Assembly (NCBI RefSeq): GCF_030272615.1
Contig: NC_081409.1
Location: forward strand, 874,996,594-875,060,593
Length of the DNA stretch: 64,000 nt
Origin: Cryptomeria japonica
Lineage: Eukaryota > Streptophyta > Pinopsida > Cupressales > Cupressaceae
Direction: 5' to 3'
Shown here piece after piece: positions 44,379-56,729 of the stretch. The notes below the pieces were generated by a model. The model was not told the DNA's origin. It saw only the letters and a program-made list of their open reading frames with translations, and ran no database searches. The translations under genes and the position numbers were made by a program. How positions within the stretch are numbered: position 1 is the stretch's first letter; each line of letters begins with the position of its first letter.

Positions 44379-45180
44379 GTGTCATTGGGGGCACTTCTAG
44401 CACAAGAAGATCTAGAAGGAAAAGAACAAGCTATTTATTACATTAGCAGAACTTTGAACGGATATGAGCTAAATTATACATTCATTGAGAAGGCTTGCTT
44501 AGCAATGGTGTTTGCTTCTCAAAAGTTCTACCATTATATGATAGCCCATACAATCAAGCTAGTAGTAAAAATCGATCCTCTCAAGTATTTACTCAGCAAG
44601 GTAGCTCTTACAGGACGATTGGCTAAGTGGGTAATGATTCTCAATGAGTTTGATGTCCAGTACACAGAACGTTGGGCTATCAAAGGACGCATAATTGCAG
44701 ATCAACTGGTAGAAGCACCACTACCAGACCAACAACCACTGCAGGTGGAATTTCTAGACATGGATGTACTCACTATCACACCCAAGCAATGGACCTATAC
44801 TTTGATGGATCCTATACACAACATGGATCGGGTGTCGCCATCCTTTTCATTACTCCAGAAGGTCACACAATTCCAAGATTTTATAGACTGATGTTTCCAT
44901 GCACCAACAACATCGTTGAATATGAAGCTCTGGTAGCAGGAATCAAAATGGTTGGGGAATGGAGAATCACAAAATTGAGAGTCTATAGGGATTCTCAATT
45001 AATTATCAATCAGATCAACGATTAATATCACACAAAGGATGATAAGCTAATGCCTTACAAGAGAATGGTGGATGATTTCAAACAGTACTTTGTACACATC
45101 ACCTTTGAGAAAATACCAAGATTGGACAACGGAGTTGCTGATGCAATGGCCACTATCGCTTCACTGTTGCAAATTCCAGA
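44379..45180 (+). pseudogene. pol: Two RNase H domains of the Tat element
   Basis: The first RNase H reads LGALLAQEDLEGKEQAIYYI, YTFIEKACLAMVF and YLLSKVALTGRLAKWVM. A frameshift near 44780 opens a second RNase H of the archaeal-like type: YFDGSYTQHGSGVAIL, NNIVEYEALVAGIKM (catalytic E), VYRDSQLIINQIND (catalytic D), then IPRLDNGVADAMA. A second RNase H before integrase is a known Tat/Ogre trait. All main acidic residues of the second domain are visible. Confidence 0.9.
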
Positions 45181-46471
45181 TAAACAGAGTCATTATGAGT
45201 TCCTGGTAGAGCATTTTTTTTCCCCAGCCTATGACAATTTTGCATCCCAAGTCATCTATGCCCTAACCAGTTTAGACTCACATCTATACGAGACAATTTA
45301 TGATTATCTCATAAACAATACTCTCCAACCCGACCTATCTTGCAACCAAAAATGCAGCTTCATCCAGCAAGCCACCCGCTATACCTCAACCGCTGACACA
45401 CTTTACCGTTGAGGTCTAGATGGTAATCTCCTTCGATGCCACGATCGTAATGAATCTAACTCTGTCTTACACGAGCTTCACGAGGGTATCTGTGGTACAC
45501 ATTCAAATGGTCCTACTCTCGCCAAGAAACTTCTGAGAATGGGATATTACTGGCTGAAAATAGAGAGAGAATCCTATCAATTTGCTAAGAAATGTCCTAA
45601 ATGTCAAATTCTCGGCAATCTTATCCATGCACCAACACAGGAGCTGCAGCCGTTCACCACATCTTGGCCTTTCTATCAATGGGGACTTGATTTAGTAGGG
45701 AAAAGTCATCCTTCTTCAAATGGACATAAGTTCATTATCACTACAACAGAGTATTTCACCAAGTGGATTGAACCAGTCTCGATGATCACTATAACTGGAA
45801 AACCGATCTCATCATTCATTCTCAATTATCTCATTTGCAGATATAGCATTCTCAGTTCCATCATCACATACAATGAGTGTCCTTTCAAGAATCAAGATGT
45901 GTGAGAGCTATGTGAATGATTCAAAATCCAACATCGCTTCTCCACACCCTACTACCCACAAGGGAATGGTCAAGTGGAGACATCAAATAAAACAATCCTA
46001 AAAATCCTCAAGAAAACAGTAAATGATGTAGGAAAGGATGTACAACTCAATCTGGCACTTTGGGCATACAGGACTAGTATCCGAACACCTACAGGGGCTA
46101 CACCATATTTATTGGTGAATAGTTCAAAAGCAATTCTACCTCTTGAGGCAGAAATCCCATCTCTCTGAGTATCTTTGAAGGGCCTTATACCAGATGAAGA
46201 ATATCGAGTAAACAGATTGCATGAACTAGAGCTTCTTGATGAAAAATGACAACATGTCTATGACCATATCAAATCATATCAGCAACAAATGTGCAAAAGC
46301 TATAATCACAAAGTCATCCCAAGGGCTTTCAAGGTCGGTGATCTCGTACTAAAGGAAAATCCCAAAAATCAGCAAGATCGAGAAAAGAAGGGGAAGTTTG
46401 AACCTAATTGGTTGGGTTCCTTTGTCATCATATCAGCCTATGGTTCAGGAGCATATCAGTTGTCAACTTAA
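45181..46471 (+). pseudogene. pol: Tat integrase
   Basis: The zinc region has LHELHEGICGTHSNG and AKKCPKCQILGN. The core has QWGLDLVGKSHPSSNGHKF (first D), then IITYNECPFKNQ, where the family has a DNG, so the second catalytic Asp is Tyr; stops follow at 45902 and 45920. The third residue is intact in GNGQVETSNKTI. The tail has AFKVGDLVLKEN and KFEPNWLGSFVI, the GPY/F-type end. The frame is 45539-45904, 45974-46168 and 46289-46471 with stops between. Confidence 0.9.
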
Positions 46472-48523
46472 GAAGGGGACGTGCTCAACGAACCAACCAA
46501 TAGTATCCATCTGAAGAAATTCTACACTTGAGTCATCCAATGCATAGAAAAAGAATAAAAATCAAAAAATCAAAAACAAACCAAAAGTGCAATAAAAACA
46601 AGTAGTGAAAACCTGGCAACATGTGCTATTTGTGAGAGAACGGCTCCTCTATCTATCAGTAATTTTATATTTTGATCCATCTAGTCTCAGATAATAGCCA
46701 TCGCTAGCACACTTGTACACACGACATTATCCCGGACATACTTAGCGTAGTCACTGTCCTTGATTATCTAAAAATAGTTATCCACATCATATCCCACCAT
46801 GGCTTGGTGATCAACGTATATATCCACATCGATAAATATGTATGACTAGGGGCAGCATTCCTCTCACTTTAACATTCCAACAACAACAAACAAGGATCGC
46901 AGCATACTAGAGAACTAATGTCAACAAATGCTCATCAGAATAGAAAACAAGACCATTATCCAACTGCAACTTTAACACACACATGATGGATGATTTTATG
47001 AATTATGATTTTTTTACATTTTAGCATGAAGTTTTGACTATTTTTGTATCTTGATTTATGAATCATTAGATCTCCTGAGCTACTCAAGGATGCACTAAGC
47101 TAGAGAAGCGACGAAGGAATCTGATATTTTCTTTGGTTTTTTGTCTATGAAGCGATCATTCATACGGTGCAAATTTGTCTCGAGACATGATTGGAAACAT
47201 ATCATTGAAGATATTTTCCACTTTGCACATACAAATGGTTAACTATTATCTGTTTTACACAAGCAACACTCAAGTTGTCTTGGTTCAATTATACCTCGAT
47301 GCTTGTGTCATCTTGCAATATCAAAATCCATGTGAGTTATCCTCAAGTCATTATGGCTCAATTATACCATGATGTTTGCATTAACTTTCAACATATCCAA
47401 AGCTCAATGATGGCAAAAAAAAGAGCACAAACAAGTGACTAAATGGGAGTGACAACGAAAAAATTAACATGAGCATTTAGTTGCATATCATTTTAAACTT
47501 GCATTTAGTTGCATATTATTTTAAATTTGTATTTAGCTGCATATTATCTTAAAATCGCATTTCATATTTCATTAGTCTCATATCATTATCATTATCATTA
47601 TCATTATCATTATCATGCATCTCATTTTCAAGATACATCTCATCATCATCATCTAGTCACATTCATCATTGCATCCATCGCATGCATATCTATCACATCA
47701 TCATGGAATCTTTCTTCACTTTCATATCTTCATCATTCATCCAACTCTCATCTATCATGTTTTATGCAGGATGTATCTTTCCTGAAACCAGACATTCTCC
47801 AATCTATCATGTCTTCTACAGGATGTATCTTTCTTGAAACCAGACGTTTTGATCAAGTCTTATATAGGATATATCATTCCTGAAATGGGACATTTTGATC
47901 ATCTTTGTCTTATATAGGAGGTGTCAATCCTGAAACCAAACTTTATCCCAATCTTACCAATTCTATCAATCCATTTCATTTGATCCATTCTATCATGTCT
48001 TATACAGGATGTATCTTTCCCGAAACCAGACGTTTTGATCAAGTCTTATATAGGATATATCGTTCTTGAAACCAGACGTTTTGATCATCTTTATCTTATA
48101 CAAGAGGTGTCATTCCTGCAACCAGACTTAATCTCAATCTGATCAATCTTATCAATCTAATCAATCTTATCAAACCCATGCATGTCATCAACAATCTACT
48201 CTTTTATCTTTCAAATAATTTTCTTCTTCTTTCGAGAGATCATTCATGCCTTTGATGCACAAACAATCTCTTGAGGAGGCATTATCATATCAAATCTCCA
48301 TATCAATTTCATATCGACATCAGCTTCATATCGACTTTTCATATCAAATCAATTCTTCATATCTGGGGCATCATATCGAATCTTGATATCAATTTCATAT
48401 CAGTCTCATATAGAATCAATTATTAATATCTGGGGCATCATATCGATCAAATTTTGACAGCATATCCGGCAAAAAAAAATTGACTCAACATGTGCACACA
48501 CGTCACTTCAAAGAGGGGCAAAA
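46472..48523 (+). other. Long 3' untranslated region with repeats and polypurine tract
   Basis: There is no coding signal. It holds an (ATTATC)n run (47579-47617), a minisatellite (47750-48150), TCATATCGA-rich sequence (48240-48440), and ends in the polypurine tract AAAGAGGGGCAAAA (48510-48523) directly before the family A 3' LTR. An apparent His-rich ORF over the ATC runs is a product of the microsatellite. Confidence 0.75.
47750..48150 (+). repeat. Minisatellite with higher-order pattern
   Basis: About seven units of 44-50 bases with the core GTCTTATACAGGATGTATCT and CCTGAAACCAGACGTTTTGA. Unit types recur in the order short, variant, long (…GGATGTATC…, …GGATATATC…, …GAGGTGTC…), once from 47808 and again from 47994. 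Confidence 0.82.
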
Positions 48524-49959
48524 TGTAGACGTATAAATCTGACCACTTTCCTATATGAATATTTAATATTTATTTTAACCCCATTCCTCCTATTAATTAA
48601 ATTCTATTTAATTAATTTCTTTGCATTCATCTATTTGATTAAATGAATTACTCAATTTATTTAATTAAGCTCACCTAAACCTTTTCTAGCCTTTAATTAA
48701 ATAGATCACTTTATTTAATTAATTCCTCTTTCTCCCTTTTTAATTAAATTTACATTTAATTAAATTAATCCTTGCAAATAAATAAATATAATTTATTTAT
48801 TTAAATCCCCCACTTGTATTTATGCAAGTTGCATCTATTTTGTTGATATAAAGTAATTAATTTTAATTAAAATCCTCCTCCATCCACTTGCATTTTCCTA
48901 CATCTCCCACTTGCCTCCTAAACCCCTTCCAGATTCTTCTAAAAACCTTCCAATTTAGCCTAATTCATCTCCTAATTATTGTAACATTCCTAAGCAAAAA
49001 GAAGTCACTTCTCAAAGCCTCCAAAGTCTGTGAAATGCATTAAAGGCTTTATGTCCTCAACAAGTTAACTCTCAAAGTCTTCCTAACCATTAATGGTTAA
49101 CTCAACCTTCTTGCATGGTTAGACATTTTCCTCTAGCTTAACCCTCATCTAACCCAAGAGTCTCATCAAGCATTCAAGGCTTTAACCTTGGTTATCCCTT
49201 TAACCCTTGCACAAGAGTTTACCCCTAGGGTAAAAGCTTTATCCAATGGACAACCCTAACCTAACCTTAACCCTTACCTCCTAAGGTAACCTTCATGTCT
49301 TCTCAAGCATTTAATGCTTCTTACATCTCCTCTCAAGCAACTTTTTGTTGACGATTGTCACCATTTCATTGGTGAGAATTGTAAACATGGATTGATTAAC
49401 TTTCAATCCTTGCCCTTGTTAAGATTATCCAATCTTGACCATCCATTGCCCTATTTTCCTTATAAATAGAGCTCTCATTCCTCATTTTCATAATCTCCAA
49501 GTTTTCATGCATCTACATTATAGCCTAAATTACTAAACATTTGGTCTCTCTTTGTTAAATCATCATAATAGCATTTAGAAGCATTTTAAATACATCATAG
49601 AATATTCATGCTAGGATAGTATATCATTTGATAGGATAATTTGCTAATCTTTTATCATATCATCATTTTTATGCTAGCTTAAATCATCATAGTTTCAATA
49701 TCATACATCTTAGAATGCATTCATGCATATAAATTAAACATCACTCGTTCTTGGAGTTGCCATTCCTAAGTCACTTTGGTCAGTGACTTGAGAGTAAAAC
49801 ATTGACATTAGGGATCCTGTGAGATAGAGAACAATGGGACACCCCTTGAGAAGTTGAATTGATTGAATTAGTTCATATACTTGCACCAAGAGTATCATTA
49901 GTGTGTGGGTATCCTGAATTTGAGTTATTCATTTTCGTCACCACATTTCTCCACACACA
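48524..49959 (+). repeat. 3' LTR of family A
   Basis: 1,436 bases, TGTAGACG to CACACA, matching the 5' LTR without its 1.55-kb insert. TATA box at 49461-49469. Followed by CTTAC, one base off the 5' flank CTTAT. Confidence 0.93.
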
Positions 49960-50504
49960 CTTACTATGTCCTCTAGAGTATAAGCTGACTATGTAAGATA
50001 TCTTAGGGTACAAATATTCTGACTATAAAGCCTCATTTCTCTTGCTAACATTGGTTCCATTTTCGGAACCCTGTTGAGAGCAGTAAAGAAATTATAAAGC
50101 ATAAAAGAAAAGGAAAGGTGGAAAAAAAATGAATTGTGCTAGATCCTAAAGGCCACCTCTATGAGAGAGGGTAGGCAATTAGATGATGGTAAATGAAAAG
50201 GGGGGCAAGATCTGAAAGGACCCCTGAAAATATGTGGTTGATCAAATTCCAAATGATTGTGGACTTTATATAGGAAGACCTAAAGAACACCAGAGGAGAG
50301 TGTAGGGAGTTAAGTTGGTCATTTTTTCTCAAACGATGCACCTTTTTAGGAAACAGCAACCATTCTAATTAAGGATATCACATGAGGTTGTTACACCATA
50401 TCACAAATCCCAAGGGGAGACACTGGACACATTTCAATAGAGAGTACCATGGGAAAAGAGAATAAATATGTATGAGAAATTAGAGAACTGGTTGAAGCAG
50501 TAAT
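49960..50504. other. Unassigned spacer
   Basis: 545 bases between the Tat composite and the solo LTR. No ORF, repeat or motif that I can support. It is the flank into which both neighbours inserted. Confidence 0.6.
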
Positions 50505-51093
50505 TGTTGGAATCCAAGAACACTAAGAGGGGAGCGAGGGTGAATCTGTGTTCTACCAGAATGATGAATTTTAACCTTATTAAAACATGCATTCACCAAC
50601 CGGTATACCAGTACATATAGAATTGAAAGAAGTAAAGCAACCAATAAGTCAATCACACAAATGAATACCATAACACAAATAATTATACATGGAAAACCTC
50701 AAAGAGGAAAAACCACGGTGGAATTTGTGACCCCTAATATCAATCAACTGACCATATGAAAAGATATTACAAAATATAGGGGCATGCACTTGCAGGAAGG
50801 CTTACTGCCTAGAGTACACTGCTCAATATAAAATGGAGTCTCACTGACTACATACAAATCCAGAGTACAATCCGGAGAAATGATTGAACTCCAATGATAG
50901 CATCTTCTATGCTTGAATACAGTTCCTGTTAAGCTCTATCTGTTCTGGTTTGAAACCCTAAACCCTTACCGGAATACCCTCTTACATAAATATCCTCACA
51001 TACATGATCTCTCTCATATATTTTGCATCTCTATTACATTCTATAACCTTACATATCCCTTTCATACAAAATGATCTAATCAACTGACCTATA

Positions 51094-52151
51094 TGTTAGG
51101 TCTCAGAGACAACTGAGAGGGGGGGGTGAATCAGTTGTCAAATAAATTCAAACCAAAACAACTTAACCAACTTAATGTTGAATACCGATAAACCGGTCTT
51201 TTATACCGGTTGACAGTTTTATTAGTTAATTACAATACCGGTAAAGATTAATGCATGAAACAAAAAGATAAAGTCATCCACAACACAACACCAATATTTG
51301 TATGTGGAAACCCTGTAAGGGGAAAAACCACAGTGGGAAACCTTACCCACAATCAAATGATACTACTGCAGATAGTAAATGTATACAAATGGGGTCTGCA
51401 CGTGTAGAAAGGCTAAGCGTCTAGAGCTCACTGCTCAAACACAAAAATAGGAGTCACACTGACTACAATTGGATGGTTAAATCCAATAAGGATGTACTGC
51501 TCAAAATAGCATCTTTATATGTTGGATTCAGTACCGATGTAGTTCTGATATGCTTTCACAAAAACCTTGCTTCACCTTCAAATGATGTCTGCGTGTATAG
51601 CTCTTCTTATTCTCGCATATACCTTCACACAATTCTTCTTCGCATTCCACATCAGATCTTACAAATAAGATCTTACATTTATATCATAACCTAGGACCAA
51701 TTTTAGTAGGTTGGCTCTAAAGGATCTTACAATAAAATCAGTTTACAATCAAAACAATATCCGATGTAATAACCGATACAACATGTCGGCTTGATGCATT
51801 TAAAACAATAATAAATCATCTCCATAGTGTGTCATGCTGATCTGGAAAAGATAATCTTGTCGGTGTGTAACCTGGACCAATTTGCCGGTAATAGCAAATA
51901 TGCTAATACGAATATGCCAATAAACAAGTCTTAAAGACAAAGTGTCCAAACGATGTCTTCGACATAGCTAGGTGTTTTCCATGCCATTCCGAGTACCGAT
52001 GATCATTATATCTTGTCGGTGTACCAGATATCGATGACTGTACAGAAGTCATTTGTTTGTTGGTGAATGTTGTTGATTCACCAAAGTGCGAGAGTTGATA
52101 AGTGTTAGTAGGTGTTGACATCAATGACAAAACCATACCAAAATGCCAACA
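51094..52151 (-). repeat. 3' LTR of Copia element 2
   Basis: 1,058 bases, near-identical to 56730-57788. On the plus strand it begins TGTTAGGTCTCAGAGACAAC, carries the G-run GTGAATCAG block and GGGGAAAAACCACAGTGGG, and ends AAATGCCAACA. On the minus strand the adjacent tract AAAGGGCGAGAT (52152-52163) is the polypurine tract with one interrupting C. Confidence 0.93.
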
Positions 52152-52533
52152 ATCTCGCCCTTTGGCATTGATGGCAACACAAGATTGAAAAACCATCAAA
52201 GTGCCAAAACAAAAATGCCAAATACCAAAAGCCAACAAAAGCCAACAATCTCCTAAAAGAGATCATAACCAGAAATCAAAAATTCAGATATAAATAATCT
52301 CTCCCAAAGTAACAATCTCTCCCCCTGAGAGTGACATGTGTTTTTCTTGTGTTTTTCCATATACCAATCTCTCCCCCTTTGACATCAATTGCCAAAGTAA
52401 AAACATTTTTCAGATACAAAATACCAACCAATTTAGTATACCAACTACTCCCCCTGAGATGTAGCTTCCTCATCAAAGCTGGAGTAAAAGATTTCTCTAT
52501 TAATTATGTCAGTTGATGACAAACATCAATTCT
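52152..52533 (-). other. Copia 2 3' untranslated region with several purine tracts
   Basis: Read on the minus strand, GGGGGAGA-like tracts recur (near 52310, 52323, 52370 and 52448) besides the one next to the LTR. No coding sequence. Confidence 0.65.
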
Positions 52534-53118
52534 CTAAGTATCTATCGGTGGGGGTATGACCCCAAGCTGATCTCTAAGATATTCAAAAGTCTCCTTAGGC
52601 AGAGGTTTAGTGAAAATATCTGCAATCTGCTCTTTAGTATTCACATAAACCAGTTTTATTTCTTTTGCTTCAACATTCTCCCTTAGAAAATTTAGTTTGA
52701 TAGAAACATGTTTGGTTTTAGAATGTAGTACCGGATTCTTAGATATATCAATTGTTGCAGTGTTATCACAATAGATAGTTATAGGTTCCTTGCATTTTAC
52801 CTTTATGTCTTTCAACATTTGTTTAAGCCATAGTACCTGTGTACAGTTAGTTGCTTATGCAACATATTCTGATTCTGTTGTTGATAAGGATGTACAACTT
52901 TGTTTCTTACTCAACCAAGAAACTAGTCTGCTTCCAAGAAAAAATGCTCCTCCGGTGGTGCTTTTTCTATCATCCATATTGCCTGCCCAATTTGCATCTA
53001 TGTATGCACATAATTCAAATTTTTCATCTCTAGGATACCATAATCCAACATTTGTTGTGCCTTGCAAGTACCGAAAAATCCTTTTTACTACCGATTCATG
53101 ATTTTCTCTAGGATTACT
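52534..53118 (-). pseudogene. pol: Copia 2 RNase H
   Basis: Same frame as the reverse transcriptase. It reads AYIDANWAGNMDDRKSTTGG (family TDADWAG, so the second Asp is Asn), SWLSKKQSCTSLSTTESEYV, a stop near 52853, then IYCDNTATIDISKNPVLHSK and EQIADIFTKPLPKETFEYL, ending at a stop at 52534. Confidence 0.92.
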
Positions 53119-54264
53119 CTAAAATCTTGAAATGATACATATTGCATTCATGATATTAGGTCTTGTTTGTGTCAAATACAGTAAACCTCCTATCATAGAT
53201 TTGTATCTAGTCGGATTAACAGGTGTAGATTCATCCCTTTGTGATAATTTGTCATTTGTAGTCATAGGTGTGCTTACCGGTTTAGAGTTCTCCATCCCAA
53301 ATTTCTTTAATAACTCCTTCAAGTACTTGGATTGACTCAAGAATATACTTTTATCAGTTTGTGAAATCTGCAATCCTAAAAAGAATTTTATTTCTCCAAT
53401 CGTAGACATTTCAAATTCTTGTTGCATTTCAATAGAAAATTCTTTACATAATCCATCTTCTCCTCCAAAGATTATATCATCAACAAAAACTTCTATAAAC
53501 AAGATGTCATCATTAGTCACTTTATAATATAAGTTGTTGTCAGCATTACCTTTAGAAAAACCAATCTTCGAAAGATACTTAACCAATCTTGCATACCAAG
53601 CTCTTGGAGCTTGCTTCAACGCATACAAAGCTTTCCTTAACCTACAAACCATATCTTTGTTATTTGTCAAAGAAAATCCATTAGGTTGTTCAATGTAAAC
53701 TTTTTCTTCAAGATATCCATTCAGAAATGCACATTTAATATCCATTTGATATACTTTGTAGTTCTTATGTGTTGCAAAAGCCAAAAATAATCTAACTGCC
53801 TCAATTCTAGCTACCGGTGCAAAGGTCTCATTATAATCAATTCCCTCTTTCTGAAAATATCCCTTACACACTAGTCTTGCTTTATTTCTGATAACCTTAC
53901 CATCTTCATTAAGTTTGTTTCTGAATACCCATTTGGTTCCAATTACATTTTTATCTTTAGGTCAGGGAACTAATGTCCAAGTGTTATTCTTCTCAATTTG
54001 CTCTAATTCTTCCTCCATAGCTTTAATCCAGTGTTTATCTTCATATGCCTCATTAATTGATGAAGGTTCAATTTGAGAAATAAGACATACCTCTTCATTT
54101 GTCAATCTTCCTCTTGTCATAACTCCTTTATATTTGTTTCCAATTATCTGATCTTCAGAGTGATTCAGTCTTACATACCCAGGTGTCTTCGTTTGTTGTT
54201 GTTCCTTAGTTACTGTGGAATTTTCAGATGATACCGGTGTAAGTGGATCTTCATTCTGTACCAA
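53119..54264 (-). pseudogene. pol: Copia 2 reverse transcriptase
   Basis: The linker region (54264-53962) has the conserved pre-RT sequence EQIEKNNTWTLVP, then a TGA. From 53871 the frame is clean: [47 protein letters not shown] and the catalytic FVDDIIFGG (DD at residues 131-132 of that stretch), to [16 protein letters not shown], then a stop at 53119. The catalytic residues are kept. Confidence 0.94.
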
Positions 54265-54294
54265 TGGGTTCAGTGTAGGTTCATTTGTCAGAAT

Positions 54295-55666
54295 TTATGT
54301 TGCCGGTTCAGAATCTATATACCTTGAAGTTCCTCTGAATTGTTCATCAATCTTCACATTTGTACTCTCAACAATTTTATGTAATCTTTTGTTAAAACAT
54401 TTATATGCCTTACTCTTAGATGAATAACCAATAAATATTCTTTCATCACTTCTAGGATCAAATTTCCCAATATACTCATCTCTTCTAATATAGCATTTAC
54501 TTCCAAATATTCTGAAATATTTAAGAGTAGGAGTAATACCAAACCATAGTTCATGAGGGCTCTTATCGGTTTCACCTTTGATGTGAACTTTGTTGAATGT
54601 ATAGACTGTTGTACTTACTACCTCTCTCCAATACACATGTGGTAGATTTGCTTCTGATAACATACTTCTTGCTGCATCCAAGATAGTTCTATTTTTCCTT
54701 TCAACAACTCCATTCTGTTGTGGTGTCCGAGGTGCTGATAGCTGTCTTCTGATTCCATTCACTTCATAGGATGCATTAAATTCCTTAGATGTAAATTCTC
54801 CTCCTTGATCTGATCTCAAAAATTTGATTTTTTTATCGGTTTCATTTTCTACCATTGCTTTGAACAGTTTGAACTTTCCAAGTGCTTCTGATTTTTTCTC
54901 TAAGAAAAGTAACCCAACATATTCTAGAGTAGTCATCAATGATTAGCATGAAATATCTATCACCTTGCAAACTTTTAGTTCTAGTTGGACCACATAAATC
55001 AATATGGATTAAGTCAAGAGCATTATTTGATTTTTCTGGAATACTTTTAAAAGTAGCTCTAACTCGTTTTCCAAATTGACATTCCTTACATATTGTATTG
55101 TGAGGTTTGACAATTTTAGGTAAATCTCTGACTGACTTAGGAGTATTGATTTTTACCATGCTATCAAAGTTTACATGACAGAGTCTCTTATGCCATAGCC
55201 AGCTTTCATCAATATGTGCAATCAAGCATGTCTTTTCACTGTTATTCAAATGAAAGATATTACCTCTAGTTTGATTACCGGTTGCAATTTCCAAACCAGT
55301 TCTATTCATTATTTTGCATTTTCCATTTTTGAATTGTAGCTGAAATCCTTTTTCAACTAATTGACCAACACTTAAAAGATTATGCTTTAAACCTTCAACA
55401 TAGTAAACATTGCCAGTATTAAGCTTACCATCAAGAGATATTGTACCTTTACCTTTGATCAGACAAGCTTTATCATCTCCAAATCTCACTAAGCCTCCAT
55501 TATATTCTTGAAAGTTCAAGAATTTACTTTTATCTCTAGTCATATGATGTGAGCATCCTGAATCAATAATCCATTCATCATTTACTTCAATGTTAGCTGT
55601 CAGGGCCTGCTCTACCGGTTGAATGGTAGGTGTCGGTTGGTTTTTGTTATAGCAACAAAAACCCAT
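54295..55666 (-). pseudogene. pol: Copia 2 protease and integrase
   Basis: The protease site is WIIDSGCSHHMT. The zinc region has WHKRLCHVNFDSM and CKECQFGKRV. The integrase core starts LDLIHIDLCGPTRTKSL; a frameshift at about 54900 separates it from LRSDQGGEFTSKEF and TPQQNGVVERKNRTILD, so D-D-E is complete across the shift. The end has FGSKCYIRRDE and IFIGYSSKSKAYKCFN. Confidence 0.93.
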
Positions 55667-56601
55667 CCATTGTCTGTCGGATCCTCATTAGAATCATCAG
55701 TCACTCCTCCATCAGCAAGATAACAAGATTTGTCTTTATTCTTCTTAAATTTGTATCTCTGATATTCAGCGTTAGGCTTGTATGTTTTTCTAGCTTCTTC
55801 TCTTAGTCTAGCATGTCTATCAGGGCATCTAGAAGCCATATGACCGATCTTATTACAATTAAAGCATTTAAAGGGTGTTTTACCTTCATACTTACTTCCA
55901 ATTGGACGTTTAGGCATTTTCCTTGCAAATAGTGCTTCAAGTTCTTCAAGTTCTTCATTTTCTCTCCTGCTTTCCTCAAGTTCTCTTGCATAAAAGGCTT
56001 TCCAATCAGATTTGTCAAATGATGGTGCAGATGATGTTTATGCCTTGAAAGCTAAATATGTCTTTATAGTAGCAACAGGACCAAATTTCTCAATTTCAAA
56101 AGCTGGGAGTTTTCCAATCAATGTATCCCTAGTTACTGATGTATTAGGCATTGTTCTTAACTCATTTATAGAAGTAACCTTCATTTTATATGTCAGTGGC
56201 AATCCTGTTAAAACTTTTGAAACAATTTCATATTCACTTAAGGTTCCTCCACAACATTTAATACCCAAAACAATTTCATTAACTCTTTCCATAAAAGCAG
56301 AAATCCTTTCATCTTCTTCCATTTTCAAATTTTCATACCTGACTCGGAAGCTTTCAAGTTTTGTAATTTTGACTGTGGAATCTCCTTCATTCAGTGTTTC
56401 CAAATGATCCCAAATAACTTTAGCAGTGGATCTATCTGATAATCCTATGATTTGTTGATCTGTTAATGCGCTCAAAAGTGCTTCTCTTGCTTTGCAATCA
56501 CTTTCTTCATCTTTTCCCAAGGTAGGTGGATTAGGAGCAGTATAGTCATTCTTTATAACTTCCCAGATGTCCTTTCCAATACAATTCAGATGTGTCTCCA
56601 T
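55612..56601 (-). pseudogene. gag: Copia 2 gag
   Basis: Starts METHLNCIGKDIWEVI at 56601; the frame is open upstream for about 27 codons (KLDGTNYGIWKIR) without an ATG, so the true start is uncertain. UBN2-type core with AKVIWDHLETLNEGD and LTGLPLTYKM. A stop at 56038 precedes EELEELEALFARKMPKRP and an intact zinc knuckle, CFNCNKIGHMASRC. A frameshift in 55612-55666 joins it to protease. Confidence 0.92.
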
Positions 56602-56711
56602 TCTGATCTTCCATATTCCATAGTTGGTTCCATCAAGTTTAGGACTGTCCTTCCTGAAATAGTTAGTAGATATTGGATCTCCTCAAGCTGTTAAACTTCT
56701 GCAAAAGAGGA

Positions 56712-56729
56712 CTAGGATCTGATACCAAT
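56712..56729 (-). other. Primer binding site, Copia 2
   Basis: On the minus strand ATTGGTATCAGATCCTAG stands just inside the LTR. TGGTATCAGA matches the initiator methionine tRNA site, then the match weakens (T for G). Confidence 0.85.

Larger units (their letters stand above)
26084..49959 (+). mobile_element. Tat-type Ty3/Gypsy composite (family A outer LTRs)
   Basis: The outer LTRs start TGTAGACGTATAAATCTGAC at 26084 and 48524 and end in CACACA at 29076 and 49959. The flanks are CTTAT (26079-26083) and CTTAC (49960-49964), one mismatch. Inside are a family-A leader, upstream ORF, gag and protease, then a family-B LTR with primer site, upstream ORF, gag, protease, reverse transcriptase, two RNase H domains and integrase, and a family-A polypurine tract and LTR. 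The extra RNase H between the first RNase H and integrase is diagnostic of the Tat/Ogre branch. The join between A and B is not a simple nested insertion. Confidence 0.85.

Noticed and set aside
47509-47883. 124-codon ORF with a His-Tyr repeat
   Set aside because: Produced by an (ATTATC)n microsatellite and the minisatellite that follows.
47579-48150. Regularly spaced repeats resembling a CRISPR array
   Set aside because: The units are contiguous or variable tandem repeats without unique spacers of constant length, in a plant retroelement.
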